A stretch of DNA of 62,899 nucleotides. It comes from Cysteiniphilum litorale (GTDB lineage Bacteria; Pseudomonadota; Gammaproteobacteria; Francisellales; Francisellaceae). A model generated the notes under the pieces. It saw only the letters and a list, made by a program, of their open reading frames with translations, was not told where the DNA came from and did no database searches. The position numbers and the translations under genes are program-made. The stretch spans positions 1 to 62,899 of the forward strand of contig NZ_QLIQ01000016.1 of the NCBI RefSeq assembly GCF_003428165.1, given 5' to 3'. Below are positions 45,441 through 56,912 of the stretch, in pieces (position 1 is the stretch's first letter; each line of letters starts with the position of its first letter).

Positions 45441-46389
45441 CTTGATAGCCCTCGGTAAATATTGCTCGGTAAGTTTTGAGTTCATCATAGGTCAATAAGA
45501 ACACACCATCGCCTCCATCTTCAAAGTTAAGCCAAGTGAAAGGCACGCTTTGAAAGGCTTCTTGTAACGCATATTGGCTATTGCCGACTTCAACGATTAA
45601 CACACCACCTTCATTCAGATAATCAAGCGCTTCAACTAAGATCTTGCGAGTGATATCTAAGCCATCATCACCTGAGCCTAATGCCAATGCCGGCTCTTTT
45701 AAATATTCTTGTGGCATCGATGCTAAATCATTCATGTCAACATACGGTGGATTAGAAATAATCAAATCAAACTTTTGCCCCGCTAGATTTGCAAACAAAT
45801 CCGATTGTACGGCAGTGACACGTTGCTCCATATCATGCTGCTTGATATTACGCTTAGCAACCTCGAGTGCGTCTTCTGAAATATCACTTAATATCACTTC
45901 TGCATCAGGAAATACATGTGCCGCCGCAATACCGATACAGCCACTTCCAGTACATAGATCCAATACGCGCTCAACATTATGATGATTCACCCATGGCTCA
46001 AACTCATTGCGAATCAGCTCGCCAATTGGTGAACGTGGCACGATAACGCGTTGATCAACATAGAACTTCATCCCCGCAAACCATGCCGTTTTTGTCAAAT
46101 ATGGCAATGGCACACGATCAACCACGCGTCTGTAAACCCACTTAATGACTTTTTGACGCTCCAAATGGGTTAAACGCGCATCCAAAATACGATTATCAAT
46201 ATCCAATGGCAAGTAAAGCGCTTGCAACACTAAATGTACTGCTTCATCCCATGCCGAATCCGTACCATGCCCATAAAAAAGCTCTGCCTCTAGAAAACGA
46301 GATGTCGCCCAACGCAAATAATCACGAATTGTATGTAAGTCCTGCGCTAATGCATCGACATTAACATCGCCACCAAATATATCACTCAT
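45430..46389 (-). CDS. prmB: Ribosomal protein L3 glutamine N5-methyltransferase PrmB
   Basis: 319 residues: a helical N-terminal domain ([20 protein letters not shown]), the AdoMet motif [16 protein letters not shown] and catalytic IISNPPYVD. The NPPY motif plus this N-terminal part separates PrmB from PrmC. GAGGA lies seven bases before the ATG. The prmB-aroC order is conserved in gammaproteobacteria. Confidence 0.94.
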   Translation of the reverse strand: MSDIFGGDVNVDALAQDLHTIRDYLRWATSRFLEAELFYGHGTDSAWDEAVHLVLQALYLPLDIDNRILDARLTHLERQKVIKWVYRRVVDRVPLPYLTKTAWFAGMKFYVDQRVIVPRSPIGELIRNEFEPWVNHHNVERVLDLCTGSGCIGIAAAHVFPDAEVILSDISEDALEVAKRNIKQHDMEQRVTAVQSDLFANLAGQKFDLIISNPPYVDMNDLASMPQEYLKEPALALGSGDDGLDITRKILVEALDYLNEGGVLIVEVGNSQYALQEAFQSVPFTWLNFEDGGDGVFLLTYDELKTYRAIFTEGYQDAR

Positions 46390-46418
46390 CTTTTATCCTC
46401 TTTCACGCTTTATGTGCC

Positions 46419-47813
46419 TTACGCTCTTTTCCAGATTGTGCCCGTTGCTGAGTCTTCAAGCAACACACCTTGCTCTGCTAGCGTTTGGCGAATCTGGTCT
46501 GCTTTGGCATAGTCTTTATTCTTTTTCGCATCAATACGCTCAGCAATCATAGTTTCAATCACCTCATCACTTAGGTCATTATCACAGCTATGCTTAAAAT
46601 AGCTCTCTGGCGAGTGCTTAAGGATGCCTAATACATTAGCAAGTTCTAATAACAACTTAGCAAAGCCAGCTGCTTTTTGTTGGTCACTTGCGCGATATTT
46701 ATTGATCTCTTTGGCAATGGCAAATAACACTGGCAAAGCCTCTGGTGTATTAAAGTCATTATTCATCGCTTGTTTGAAGTCATTCACATACTGTGCTGCT
46801 TCTGCTGCTTCTACAGTATTTTCAGTAATCTCAAGACCACGCAATGCCGTGTATAAACGCTCAATTGCTGCTTTTGCCTGATCTAAGTTCTCTTTAGAGT
46901 AATTAATCTCACTGCGATATTGCCCTGAAATCAAAAAGAAGCGCACCACTTCAGGGTGATACTCAGATAATACCTCTTTAATGGTAAAGAAGTTATTCAA
47001 TGATTTGGACATCTTCTCATCATCAACCTGCACCATGCCAGAGTGCAACCAATAATTAGCAAAGCTGCAACCATTAGCCGCTTCCGATTGCGCGATCTCA
47101 TTCTCATGATGCGGAAAGCGTAAATCTGAGCCTCCTGCATGAATATCAAAATTATCACCCAAGAGTTTTTTAGACATCGCCGAGCACTCAATATGCCAAC
47201 CAGGGCGCCCCTGCCCCCATGGTGAGTCCCAACTTGGCTCACCGGTTTTGGCAGCTTTCCACAATACAAAATCTAAAGGATTTTCTTTTTGTTCATTACT
47301 TTCAATCCGCGCACCAACACGCAAATGCTCTAAACTCTGCTTACTTAATTTGCCATAGTCTTTAAACTCCTCAACGCGATAATAAACATCGCCATTGCCA
47401 GGTGCGTAAGCAAAGTCCTTAGCAATCAGGCTTTCGATCATCTGGCACATCTCAGGAATCGTTTGCGTGGCTCGTGGGTCAAAGTCAGGTCTTAGGATAT
47501 TTAAACGATCTAAATCGTCATACATGCTTTTGATCGTACGCTCAACGAGTGCATCGGTTGATTCACCGTTTTCATTGGCACGCTTAATAATCTTATCATC
47601 AATATCGGTGATATTGCGCACATAAGTCACATCGTAATTGCAAAAGCGAAAATAACGCACGATGACATCAAAAGCAATCTGCGTGCGTGCATGTCCAATA
47701 TGACAATCATCATAAACCGTCATACCACAGACGTACATTTTTAATTTTTGTGGGCTAATCGGCTGAAAAAGCTCCTTTTTTCCAGATAATGAATTGTATA
47801 AATAGATACTCAT
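46419..47813 (-). CDS. cysS: Cysteinyl-tRNA synthetase CysS
   Basis: 464 residues, class Ia synthetase. KMYVCGMTVYDDCHIGHART contains the first zinc cysteine and the HIGH motif; further zinc ligands are in WHIECSAMS and FPHHENEIAQSEA; the KMSKS loop is DEKMSKSLNN. Charges tRNA-Cys. Transcribed toward prmB-aroC with a 29-base gap. Confidence 0.97.
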   Translation of the reverse strand: MSIYLYNSLSGKKELFQPISPQKLKMYVCGMTVYDDCHIGHARTQIAFDVIVRYFRFCNYDVTYVRNITDIDDKIIKRANENGESTDALVERTIKSMYDDLDRLNILRPDFDPRATQTIPEMCQMIESLIAKDFAYAPGNGDVYYRVEEFKDYGKLSKQSLEHLRVGARIESNEQKENPLDFVLWKAAKTGEPSWDSPWGQGRPGWHIECSAMSKKLLGDNFDIHAGGSDLRFPHHENEIAQSEAANGCSFANYWLHSGMVQVDDEKMSKSLNNFFTIKEVLSEYHPEVVRFFLISGQYRSEINYSKENLDQAKAAIERLYTALRGLEITENTVEAAEAAQYVNDFKQAMNNDFNTPEALPVLFAIAKEINKYRASDQQKAAGFAKLLLELANVLGILKHSPESYFKHSCDNDLSDEVIETMIAERIDAKKNKDYAKADQIRQTLAEQGVLLEDSATGTIWKRA

Positions 47814-47898
47814 GAATCTTGCATTGGCATGGTTATAATAAGCTTATGTTACCATCGCCTTAGCAAGGTTGAAATACACAATTCACAATTGTGTCATT

Positions 47899-49029
<1,131 letters not shown>

Positions 49030-49092
49030 CTATCGACAATAAAGGGCTCATAATATACCCTCAGATAAAAAGGGGAAACGTTATTTTAATGA

Positions 49093-49443
49093 TTATTCTA
49101 AAATAGCGATCATATCTTCCAAGGGGCGCGCAATGGCAGCTTTGGCTGTCGTTTCCAATATTGGGCGCTGCATTAATTTAGGTGTTTTTACTAAAATCTC
49201 TGCAATTTCACTATCTGAGAGTTTCTCAACATCATTGATATTCAAAGCTTTGAAATCATCATCACCACTGCGAATAAGCATGTGTTTGGCAACGGTCAAC
49301 TTCTCTGAAATTCGCAATATATCTGCTTGAGATAACGGGGTATTGAGATACTCAATCACTTCAACGTCATAATTATTTTGCGTTAAAAACTCGAATGCCG
49401 CACGCGATTTACTGCAGCGGGGGTTATGATATAGCCTATACAT
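49093..49443 (-). CDS. ArsC-family (arsenate reductase-like / YfgD) protein
   Basis: 116 residues, thioredoxin-like ArsC fold. It starts YRLYHNPRCSKSRAAFEFL, with the catalytic cysteine in NPRCSKSR, and contains the RPILETTAKAAIARP stretch with the substrate arginine. The glutaredoxin-dependent arsenate reductases and the uncharacterised YfgD group share this pattern. No arsB or arsR is adjacent, so a role in arsenate resistance is not supported by context. Confidence 0.85.
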   Translation of the reverse strand: MYRLYHNPRCSKSRAAFEFLTQNNYDVEVIEYLNTPLSQADILRISEKLTVAKHMLIRSGDDDFKALNINDVEKLSDSEIAEILVKTPKLMQRPILETTAKAAIARPLEDMIAILE

Positions 49444-49569
49444 ATTGTTTTATTCTGAGGTTTATTTATTTGCGATACCGCAATGCTAAACTACCATAGT
49501 GTGATCAACAATATCTTTCGTCACATTATTTATAATCATTTGAAATTTCACCAGAAACGGTTTTGAGAG

Positions 49570-49646
49570 TGGTAGCTACGACTGGACTTGAACCAGTGAC
49601 CCCAGCATTATGAATGCTGTGCTCTAACCAACTGAGCTACGTAGCC
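49570..49646 (-). tRNA. tRNA-Met (CAT), elongator
   Basis: 77 bases with encoded CCA. Acceptor GGCTACG/CGTAGCT, D-arm GCTCAGTTGGTTAGAGC, anticodon stem CAGCA/TGCTG around TTCATAA (anticodon CAT), and T-arm ACTGG-TTCAAGT-CCAGT. Its closeness to the E. coli elongator tRNA-Met start (GGCTACGTAGCTCAG) argues against initiator or Ile2. The first acceptor pair reads G1-T72, a wobble rather than G-C. Confidence 0.93.
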
Positions 49647-49704
49647 ACAACAGGGAGGAATATTAGCAAGATTGGCTTTGTTGTCAATGATTTTTTTTAT
49701 TTTT

Positions 49705-49753
49705 ATCCCAGCACCCGCAAAATTAGCCGATAGGTGCTGATTTTTGCTGGGAT
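49705..49753. other. Inverted repeat with two mutually exclusive stems upstream of proQ
   Basis: ATCCCAGCA (49705-49713) pairs perfectly with TGCTGGGAT (49745-49753), while CAGCACC (49709-49715) can instead pair with GGTGCTG (49733-49739). The T-rich run lies before it on the plus strand, so it is not a plus-strand terminator. A TATAAT at 49760-49765 follows and may be the -10 box for the ProQ gene. The rest of 49444-49891, apart from the tRNA, shows nothing definite. Confidence 0.55.
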
Positions 49754-49891
49754 TGTGTCTATAATGTCCGCCTTATTGCTGCAGAAAGATTGACTGGCAA
49801 GCGTTTTCACCACTGCCCATAGATCTAAAAACAGTTGTCGCGATAATGTATAAAACAAAATACGAGTAAACACAAAGTAGGAACATTTTAG

Positions 49892-50680
49892 ATGTCTGAC
49901 GGTAGAAATAAACTTAATGATTTTTCATTACTAAAATCATTGGTCGGTGGCAAAAGCATCAAAGACAAAACAGATCGCTTACGTAAAGCGCATGCGGCAA
50001 AACGTAATGAACCAAGCGATACCAAAGCGCCAAGCTCAACACCTAGACCAAATACTGCTACCAAGCAAGCCCCTCAGACAAGACAAGAGCGTGTCAATCA
50101 GCAACGCACACCGTTTCGCATGCCACAATATGGTCAAAAGCAACATGAAGAGCTAGTTGTTGACATGCCCGATGCTCAAGAAGATGAACTGATCATTGAG
50201 ATCGATCTACAAAAAGAACTCTATAAAGAAGAACAACGCCTATTTAAATGGCTTTGCGCACGCTTTCCAAAATGCTTCAATCCACGCGATAAGCGTCCAT
50301 TAAAAATCGGCATTAGTGACGATATCGAAGTGATTTATTACAACGAACATTTTTCGCCGATTGACCAATATGTTCTAAAGAAAGTGATTAAACGCTATGT
50401 TGGCGACACCCGCTATCAGCGCTCAGTGCTTGAGCACAAGCAACGCTTTAACCTTTATGGCAAGCCAGTTGAAAGCTTTAGTGATGATCATGTTGCCTAT
50501 GCTAAGCAGCGTTTAGATGAAATTGCCGAGAAAGCTTACCTGCGTTCTCAAGGCATTGATATTAAAACATATTATCAACAAAAGCGTGAACAAGAAAAGC
50601 AAGCGCTAGAGCAGACTGAAAACATCAATCAAGCAACTGACAGTAATGCTCAAACTAACGATACCAAAACAAACTCATAA
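49892..50680 (+). CDS. ProQ/FinO-domain RNA-binding protein
   Basis: 262 residues. A basic, disordered N-terminal third (KDKTDRLRKAHAAKRNEPS; Pro/Thr/Gln-rich to about 85) is followed by a FinO/ProQ domain (about 110-215): LFKWLCARFPKCFNP, KRPLKIGISDDI, VLKKVIKRYVGDTRYQRSV and RFNLYGKPV are the conserved stretches. A helical Gln/Lys-rich tail follows. Such proteins are global small-RNA/mRNA chaperones. No known ProQ partner (prc) is next to it. Alternatively, it is a plasmid-type FinO homologue, but its chromosomal surroundings favour ProQ. Confidence 0.88.
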   Translation: MSDGRNKLNDFSLLKSLVGGKSIKDKTDRLRKAHAAKRNEPSDTKAPSSTPRPNTATKQAPQTRQERVNQQRTPFRMPQYGQKQHEELVVDMPDAQEDELIIEIDLQKELYKEEQRLFKWLCARFPKCFNPRDKRPLKIGISDDIEVIYYNEHFSPIDQYVLKKVIKRYVGDTRYQRSVLEHKQRFNLYGKPVESFSDDHVAYAKQRLDEIAEKAYLRSQGIDIKTYYQQKREQEKQALEQTENINQATDSNAQTNDTKTNS

Positions 50681-50743
50681 CGTTTTACCCTGATCTTTTA
50701 TCTTCTTCTTATTCCAATACTTTAGCACGACTGATTTCAGGCA

Positions 50744-50800
50744 ATCAAAGTTACACACTTTTTCTATTTCAACACCCCGCCTCGCAAGCTCGGCACCCTT
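50744..50800 (+). repeat. Inverted-repeat element, half copy 6
   Basis: Left end only: an outer ATCAAAGTTACACA stretch (10 of 14 like ACTGAAGTTACGCA), then CTATTTCAACACCCCGCCTCGCAAGCTCGGCACCC-type sequence cut off before the CCCCTCTT arm is complete. Unrelated sequence leading into the efflux gene follows. A deletion remnant of the family. Confidence 0.7.
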
Positions 50801-50812
50801 GCTTGTACTTGG

Positions 50813-50840
50813 TTGAACAATTGATCAATAAATGCTAAAT
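50813..50840 (+). promoter_or_regulatory. Candidate promoter for the efflux transporter gene
   Basis: TTGAAC (50813-50818) and CTAAAT (50835-50840) with a 16-base spacer and a TG just before the -10. If it is used, translation must begin downstream of about 50847, which fits ATG 50874 rather than ATG 50832. Weak match. Confidence 0.3.
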
Positions 50841-50873
50841 TGGACAAATGTTCTATTTATTGCGTTTGCATTT

Positions 50874-52118
50874 ATGACTAATCATAATCTTTCTAACGAC
50901 AAACCAAGCATCTTGCTATTAAGCATTATTAGCGTATTGCTTGGCTGCAGCTACTTTATGGCATCAGATATGTATGTCCCAAGCTTGCCAAGCATGAGTC
51001 ATGCATTATCTGCAAGCTCAAGCATGGCGCGCATGACAATTGGCGCATTTTTAGTGGCATTAGCTTTCTCCCAATTATTCTACGGTCCCGCATCTGACAA
51101 GATGGGACGCAAAAAAATCATTTATCTCGGTGCGATTATCTATCTTGTTGGTAGCATATTTTGTATGTTTGCTTGGAGCATTGACACATTAATTGTTGGA
51201 CGGATTATTCAGGGCGTTGGCACAGGCGCATTGCTGCCATTATCACGTGTCATCGTCCAAGACTCTGTTAGCAAAGATAAATTCATTCAAATCGTTAGCT
51301 GGATCAGTTTGTTTTTTATGCTTGCACCTGCTGGTGCTCCGGTGATTGGTGGCTTAATACAGACCTATGCCAACTGGCGTGTTAGCTTTCTTGTGATGTT
51401 TATACTTGTTCTTGCCGTCGCTATTGTTGTTTTTAGCATGCTGCCTGAAACGCACCCTATTGCCAAAAGAAATGTCAATGCACTAAAACCTAAGCATCTT
51501 ATCAGTAGTTATTTTGAGGTTATTACCCATGCCCCCTTTGTTATCTACACTTTTTGCATGATTGCCGGATTCTCTGGGCTTGTTGGCTTTTACACCGTTG
51601 GACCATTTATCTTGATCAAAAAATTTGGTGTTAGCCCACAGGATTTTGGTTTTTTCTCAATTGCTATTGTTGGTTCGGCATTTGTAACACGTCTTTACAT
51701 GTCGATGATTTCGTTGAAAAAATTTGGAACCACTGCCACTCTGTTCCAAGGTCTATCACTAATGGTTATTGCTAGCTGTATCTTATTAATCAGCTCAGCT
51801 GCAAGGTATGCCGGCAGTAAGACCCTAGTCATATGCGTCGCACTTTACGCCATGGGTGGCAGCATGGTTGGTCCCACTGTTGTCGGTGTTGCTTTATCTT
51901 TCTTTAGTCACAAAGCCGGTGCCGCAGGTGCTGTTTATGGTTTCTTGCAGATGTTTGGCTTGTTCTTGGTGAGCACTGTCGCTGCCATGATCCCCGAAAA
52001 AATAGTTGATTACTCAATCATTATTTTTGTGATGTCTTTGACTGCATTCACACTCTTTAGTCTACTGACTTTCAAGCAACGTTATCTTTTAACCAATCAA
52101 ACCGCATGTGCCTCTTGA
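50874..52118 (+). CDS. Bcr/CflA-type multidrug efflux MFS transporter
   Basis: 414 residues from ATG 50874 (MTNHNLSNDKPS), chosen because the first transmembrane helix (ILLLSIISVLLGC) follows at once. ATG 50832 would add 14 hydrophobic residues and overlap the likely promoter. Twelve helices. The DMYVPSLPSM stretch after helix 1, GPASDKMGRKK in loop 2-3, and GRIIQGVGTGALLPLSR in helix 4 are typical of drug:H+ antiporter family 1, Bcr/CflA group. Substrate unknown. No Shine-Dalgarno sequence is obvious. Confidence 0.87.
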   Translation: MTNHNLSNDKPSILLLSIISVLLGCSYFMASDMYVPSLPSMSHALSASSSMARMTIGAFLVALAFSQLFYGPASDKMGRKKIIYLGAIIYLVGSIFCMFAWSIDTLIVGRIIQGVGTGALLPLSRVIVQDSVSKDKFIQIVSWISLFFMLAPAGAPVIGGLIQTYANWRVSFLVMFILVLAVAIVVFSMLPETHPIAKRNVNALKPKHLISSYFEVITHAPFVIYTFCMIAGFSGLVGFYTVGPFILIKKFGVSPQDFGFFSIAIVGSAFVTRLYMSMISLKKFGTTATLFQGLSLMVIASCILLISSAARYAGSKTLVICVALYAMGGSMVGPTVVGVALSFFSHKAGAAGAVYGFLQMFGLFLVSTVAAMIPEKIVDYSIIIFVMSLTAFTLFSLLTFKQRYLLTNQTACAS

Positions 52119-52178
52119 ATTAAAACAATATTCTCAAAGCACAATGCTTGACAAGCAAAAGGGCTTGGCGGGATACTA

Positions 52179-55100
52179 GTGCGATATAAAATATCTGTAC
52201 GCAATGACGTGATGCTGCCTATTCTTGATAAATTTTCCACTGAACATGCTCACTGCAAAGAGTTTACCAATGAACTACTAACCTTAGGCTTTAAAGGTGA
52301 TATACAACACGATTACGCCACCCGAATCAGTAGCTCAATTGATAATAGTATCTATCAAGTCGTGCCTGAGCTTGTTCTTTTCCCTAAAGAGCAAGCTGAT
52401 ATTCTCAAGATTTTTACCTTGGCAAATAGCAAAGCCTTCCAGACACTTAAATTTAGCGCACGCGGTGCTGGCACTGGCACCAATGGTCAATCGCTAACTT
52501 CTGGCATCATTATTGATACTAGTCGCTATATGAATAATATTTTAGAGATTAATCTGAAAGAAAACTATGTTTTAGTTGAGCCGGGCGTTGTCCTTGATCA
52601 ACTGAATGAAATGCTGGCACCACACAAAGTGTTTTTCGCACCTAATTTATCACCAAGTAATCGTGCTACGATCGGTGGCATGGCAAGCACAGATGCTTGC
52701 GGCAAAGGCTCACGTATTTATGGGCGCACCAGTGAACACTTATTGGAATTAGAATGCGTACTTAGTGATGGTGAAGGTGTATCATTTGAAAAAATAGATG
52801 CCAATAATCTAGATACACTTATCGATGAGCACTCTAGGCGACACTCATTGTTGAGCAAGATCTATCAATCCGTAGCAACTGAAGTGATTGCCCAATATAA
52901 CAAGATCACTGCGCAATTTCCAAAACTTGATCGCTTCATGACAGGATATAATCTTGCTAAGTGTTATGATCCGCATAAACAGAGTGTTAATCTTAATTAT
53001 CTGATTTCAGGTGCTGAAGGCACGTTGGCATTTATTACTAAGCTTAAGCTAAAGCTCACTACCATTCCAAGCCACAAGGTCCTATTTGCTATTAGCTATA
53101 GTGATTTTGACTTAGCATTACGCGATGCTAAAAACCTACTAAGTTTAAACCCTGCAGCAATCGAAACCATTGATGATAATATCCTTAAATTGGCTAAAGA
53201 AGATGAGATTTACCCACAAATTCGCCCTATGCTTGAAGTCCACGCCAATCATGACATTGCTGCCATTAACCTGATTGAATTTATTGCCCATAGCGATGAA
53301 GAATTAAGTGCTAAAACTCAACAAGCCAAAGACCATCTAGACACGCAAGAACGTAGCTACTATCTTGCAACCGATAGTGATGAGATGGCTGTATTATGGG
53401 AGCTTCGCAAAAAGGGAGTCGGCTTATTAGGTGCAATGAAAGGTGCGAAAAAGCCAATTCCATTTATGGAGGATACGGCTGTCCCACCTGAAAATCTTGC
53501 TGATTACATTGTTGAACTAAGAGCGCTTTTAGATAGTTATAATCTGCGGTATGGGATGTTTGGTCACGTTGACGTTGGCTGCTTGCATATGCGTCCCGCA
53601 TTGGATATGAACGACCCGAAAGATCAAGCACTGGTTGTCAAATTAACTAAAGAGGTCAACGATCTTGTCAAAAAGTACGGTGGCGTTTACTGGTCAGAGC
53701 ATGGCAAAGGCTTTAGAAGCGAATACGTCAAAGACTATTTTGGTGATGAGCTGCATACTTCTTTGCAGAAAATTAAAAAAGCATTTGACCCGTATAACAA
53801 ATTAAACCCAGGCAAAATTGTTGTGCCTTTTGCCAGCGATGATGAACTGGTCAAAGTCAATGGTCCCTTTCGCGGAACCGAAGATGCCAAGGTTGATAAT
53901 AGCACCCAAAAACTGTTCTCAGGCGCATTTGATTGCAATGGCAATGCCGCTTGCTTAAATTACCATCCTGATCAAGTAATGTGCCCATCGGCAAAAGTGT
54001 CACATAACTGGGTATACTCACCCAAAGGACGTACCGCGCTTTTACGTGAATGGTTAAAACAACTTGCTGAAAAAGACTATAAGCCTAGTCCATTTTCGAC
54101 TGCTTCATCCACTAAAAAACAAAGCGTCAATAAGAATGACTTTTCTTACGAGGTCTATCAATCACTCGATAAATGCTTAGGCTGCAAAGCTTGTGCCACT
54201 GCTTGCCCAATCAAGGTTGATGTGCCAGCGATGAAACCGATGTTTTTAGCAGAATATCATAAACGCTACAAGCGCCCTTTAAAGGACTATGCGATTAAAT
54301 ATGTCGAACAAACGGCTAAATGGCAAAGCTTAAGCCCATCGTTTATGAACTCAGTACAGTCCGCGCCATTTATAAAGACATGGATCAACAATAAACTTAA
54401 GCTTGTTGACGCGCCACTGCTCTCTCAAGAAACCCTAAAAGCAGGTCTTAGAAAGCGTAATGCGCCAAGCTTTAGTATTGAAAAGTTAAAAGAAAAACAA
54501 GCAATCAACCCACAAAAAACAGTTTGTATCGTTCAAGATGCGTTTACTAGCTTTTACAACGCTGAAGTTGTCTTGTCAGTATATGACTTATTAACAAAAC
54601 TTGGGTTTTATGTCTTTGTATTGCCCTTTTATGAAAATGGTAAAGCCGCACACGTTAAAGGGTTCTTGACTTACTTCCACAAAAAGGCTGCACGAGCCAC
54701 TGCCTTTTATAATCAAATTGCACGTTTAAATGTCCCGCTGATCGGTATTGATCCGAGCATGACCTTGGTTTATCGTGATGAATATCCCACGGTGTTAAAA
54801 GACCAAGTACAATTTAAAGTTGAGCTATTACAGGAATGGCTTGTCAAACAGCTGCCAGCTATTAATATTAAAGCCAAAGATCATGCGACAACATTATCCT
54901 TACTAGCCCACTGCTCAGAGCGCTCACTTGCTGCCATTTCGATGCTTCACTGGCAAAAAATATTTAAAGCCTTTGGCGCTAAGCTTATGATTGAAAAAGT
55001 TGGTTGCTGTGGCATGGCAGGCACTTTTGGACATGAAAAAGATAACCTTGCATTATCCAAAGAGATTTATGCTTCAAGCTGGCAAAAGAAAATAGACTCA

Positions 55101-55217
55101 AGAGATCAAAGCAAGCAATATCTGGCGACAGGCTTCTCTTGTCGCTGTCAGGTTAAACGGTTTAGCAACAAACAATTACAGTACCCCGCCGTTCACCTTT
55201 TAGAGTTGCTCAATTAA
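52179..55217 (+). CDS. ydiJ: FAD-linked / Fe-S oxidoreductase, YdiJ family (D-2-hydroxyglutarate dehydrogenase-like)
   Basis: 1012 residues, close to E. coli YdiJ. The FAD-binding PCMH domain (about 60-270, FSARGAGTGTNGQSLTSG; SPSNRATIGGMASTDACGKG) is followed by an FAD-oxidase C-terminal domain (FGHVDVGCLHMRP; LNPGKIVVPF), a ferredoxin-type 4Fe-4S motif (CLGCKACATACP near 660) and a C-terminal cysteine-rich CCG domain (LLAHCSERS; KVGCCGMAGTFGHE). GTG 52179 has GCGGGA upstream; family alignment would also accept ATG 52212. It oxidises a D-2-hydroxy acid and passes electrons on; the exact substrate is inferred. Confidence 0.9.
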   Translation: MRYKISVRNDVMLPILDKFSTEHAHCKEFTNELLTLGFKGDIQHDYATRISSSIDNSIYQVVPELVLFPKEQADILKIFTLANSKAFQTLKFSARGAGTGTNGQSLTSGIIIDTSRYMNNILEINLKENYVLVEPGVVLDQLNEMLAPHKVFFAPNLSPSNRATIGGMASTDACGKGSRIYGRTSEHLLELECVLSDGEGVSFEKIDANNLDTLIDEHSRRHSLLSKIYQSVATEVIAQYNKITAQFPKLDRFMTGYNLAKCYDPHKQSVNLNYLISGAEGTLAFITKLKLKLTTIPSHKVLFAISYSDFDLALRDAKNLLSLNPAAIETIDDNILKLAKEDEIYPQIRPMLEVHANHDIAAINLIEFIAHSDEELSAKTQQAKDHLDTQERSYYLATDSDEMAVLWELRKKGVGLLGAMKGAKKPIPFMEDTAVPPENLADYIVELRALLDSYNLRYGMFGHVDVGCLHMRPALDMNDPKDQALVVKLTKEVNDLVKKYGGVYWSEHGKGFRSEYVKDYFGDELHTSLQKIKKAFDPYNKLNPGKIVVPFASDDELVKVNGPFRGTEDAKVDNSTQKLFSGAFDCNGNAACLNYHPDQVMCPSAKVSHNWVYSPKGRTALLREWLKQLAEKDYKPSPFSTASSTKKQSVNKNDFSYEVYQSLDKCLGCKACATACPIKVDVPAMKPMFLAEYHKRYKRPLKDYAIKYVEQTAKWQSLSPSFMNSVQSAPFIKTWINNKLKLVDAPLLSQETLKAGLRKRNAPSFSIEKLKEKQAINPQKTVCIVQDAFTSFYNAEVVLSVYDLLTKLGFYVFVLPFYENGKAAHVKGFLTYFHKKAARATAFYNQIARLNVPLIGIDPSMTLVYRDEYPTVLKDQVQFKVELLQEWLVKQLPAINIKAKDHATTLSLLAHCSERSLAAISMLHWQKIFKAFGAKLMIEKVGCCGMAGTFGHEKDNLALSKEIYASSWQKKIDSRDQSKQYLATGFSCRCQVKRFSNKQLQYPAVHLLELLN

Positions 55218-55323
55218 GTTAAAAAATCAAAATCTTTGTGGGATTAGGGCATATGTTACTGGATTTTAATGGCGATTTTTGCTAACTTCACAGCCCTGCA
55301 AGGTTATTAGCTTGCAAAGTTAT

Positions 55324-55400
<77 letters not shown>

Positions 55401-55453
55401 GCTTTAAAGCTTAATAAGCAATGGAAAAGAAGCCTATTTGATTTCAACACAAA

Positions 55454-55897
55454 TCAAGAAGATACAACTTCCAACGCCATACTCATACCATGACCTTGGC
55501 GCAGTAGATACTGTAAGCGCTTTTGTTTCTCTTTTAGATCTTGTGCTTTATCATGATATTTTTTTTGATAGCACAAATGTGCTTGTTCAAACCAATCGAT
55601 ATCAAGGGAGTTAATGATCTTTTCAAAAATAGCAATATCTATACCTTTCTCGTATACAAGCTTTTGTTTAATCCGCAACAAACCATAGTGTTTATACAAA
55701 GCACTTTTAATCATAAGCTCGGCACAGCGCTCATCTGATTGCCACTGATTATCGACAAACTCTTGTAATAAGCTCTCAATCTCGGTCAACGGGATATGGT
55801 TGCGCTGAATTAATTTTTGCTTTAGTTGCGCATAGGAGTATTCTTGCTTGGATAACAGATAAAAAAGATAATCGCGCTCGCTATTATTCTTCGGCAT
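55454..55897 (-). CDS. recX: RecA regulatory protein RecX
   Basis: 147 residues of three-helix RecX repeats ([58 protein letters not shown]). It modulates RecA filament growth. It overlaps recA by 14 bases, the usual recA-recX coupling. Confidence 0.9.
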   Translation of the reverse strand: MPKNNSERDYLFYLLSKQEYSYAQLKQKLIQRNHIPLTEIESLLQEFVDNQWQSDERCAELMIKSALYKHYGLLRIKQKLVYEKGIDIAIFEKIINSLDIDWFEQAHLCYQKKYHDKAQDLKEKQKRLQYLLRQGHGMSMALEVVSS

Positions 55898-56912
55898 CGC
55901 TGGCTACTGATTTTTCCTTTGCCGTATTCGGTAGCAAGGTCGTCATTAATGCTTTGTGTAAACTCTCCTTAACCTGAGGATTTTCTTTCAGATACACACG
56001 CACATTATCTTTCCCTTGTCCAATTCGATCACCATTGTAGCTGTACCATGCACCAGCTTTATCGACTAGGTTATACTTTACACCTAGGTCAATTAACTCT
56101 CCTTCAAGAGAGGTTCCTTCACCATAAAGAATATCAAACTCTGCCTGCTTAAATGGTGGTGAGACTTTATTTTTAACAACTTTAACCTTGGTCTCATTCC
56201 CTAAAATTTCCTCGCCTTTTTTAATCGGGCTACCACGACGAATCTCTAAACGCACTGAGGCGTAGAACTTCAAAGCATTACCACCTGTGGTTGTTTCAGG
56301 GTTGCCAAACATCACACCGATCTTCATACGAATTTGGTTAATGAATACAACTAATGTATTAGAACGCTTAATATTTGCTGTTAATTTACGTAAGGCTTGT
56401 GACATTAAACGCGCCTGCAAGCCCATATGTGAATCACCCATTTCACCTTCAATTTCGGCTTTTGGTGTCAATGCAGCAACCGAGTCAACAACAACAATAT
56501 CAACACCACCTGAACGCACCAACATATCAGTAATCTCAAGCGCTTGCTCACCTGTATCTGGTTGTGACACGATCAGGCTTTTAAGGTCAACGCCCAAAGC
56601 TTCGGCATATACCGGATCAAGCGCATGCTCAGCATCAATAAAGGCAGCTGTTCCGCCATTTTTTTGGCACTGGGCAATGGCTTGTAGTGTCAGCGTTGTT
56701 TTACCTGAAGATTCCGCGCCATAAATTTCAACCACACGTCCTTTTGGTAAACCACCAACCCCTAGAGCGATATCTAAACCAATTGATCCTGTGGAAATAA
56801 CATCAATATCTTTAGCTAAATCGGTATCACCCATACGCATAATTGAGCCTTTGCCAAACTGTCTTTCAATTTGCGCTAACGCTGAGTTTAATGCTTGTTC
56901 TTTATTGCTCAT
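55884..56912 (-). CDS. recA: DNA recombinase RecA
   Basis: 342 residues: Walker A GAESSGKT (65-72), Walker [13 protein letters not shown], the MAW motif region KGRVVEIYG, loop 1 [20 protein letters not shown] and the [20 protein letters not shown] loop 2 region. Central in homologous recombination. AGGAA lies just before the ATG. I see no CTGT-N8-ACAG LexA site in the 87 bases between recA and the lipoprotein gene. Confidence 0.98.
   Translation of the reverse strand: MSNKEQALNSALAQIERQFGKGSIMRMGDTDLAKDIDVISTGSIGLDIALGVGGLPKGRVVEIYGAESSGKTTLTLQAIAQCQKNGGTAAFIDAEHALDPVYAEALGVDLKSLIVSQPDTGEQALEITDMLVRSGGVDIVVVDSVAALTPKAEIEGEMGDSHMGLQARLMSQALRKLTANIKRSNTLVVFINQIRMKIGVMFGNPETTTGGNALKFYASVRLEIRRGSPIKKGEEILGNETKVKVVKNKVSPPFKQAEFDILYGEGTSLEGELIDLGVKYNLVDKAGAWYSYNGDRIGQGKDNVRVYLKENPQVKESLHKALMTTLLPNTAKEKSVASDAEE

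Noticed and set aside
47876-47894. ACACAATT/AATTGTGT hairpin after tgt as a terminator
   Set aside because: An AT-rich stem with no T tail; it could equally be chance in an AT-rich gap.
49705-49753. Inverted repeat as a Rho-independent terminator
   Set aside because: There is no T run following the stem on either strand; the T tract lies on the wrong side.
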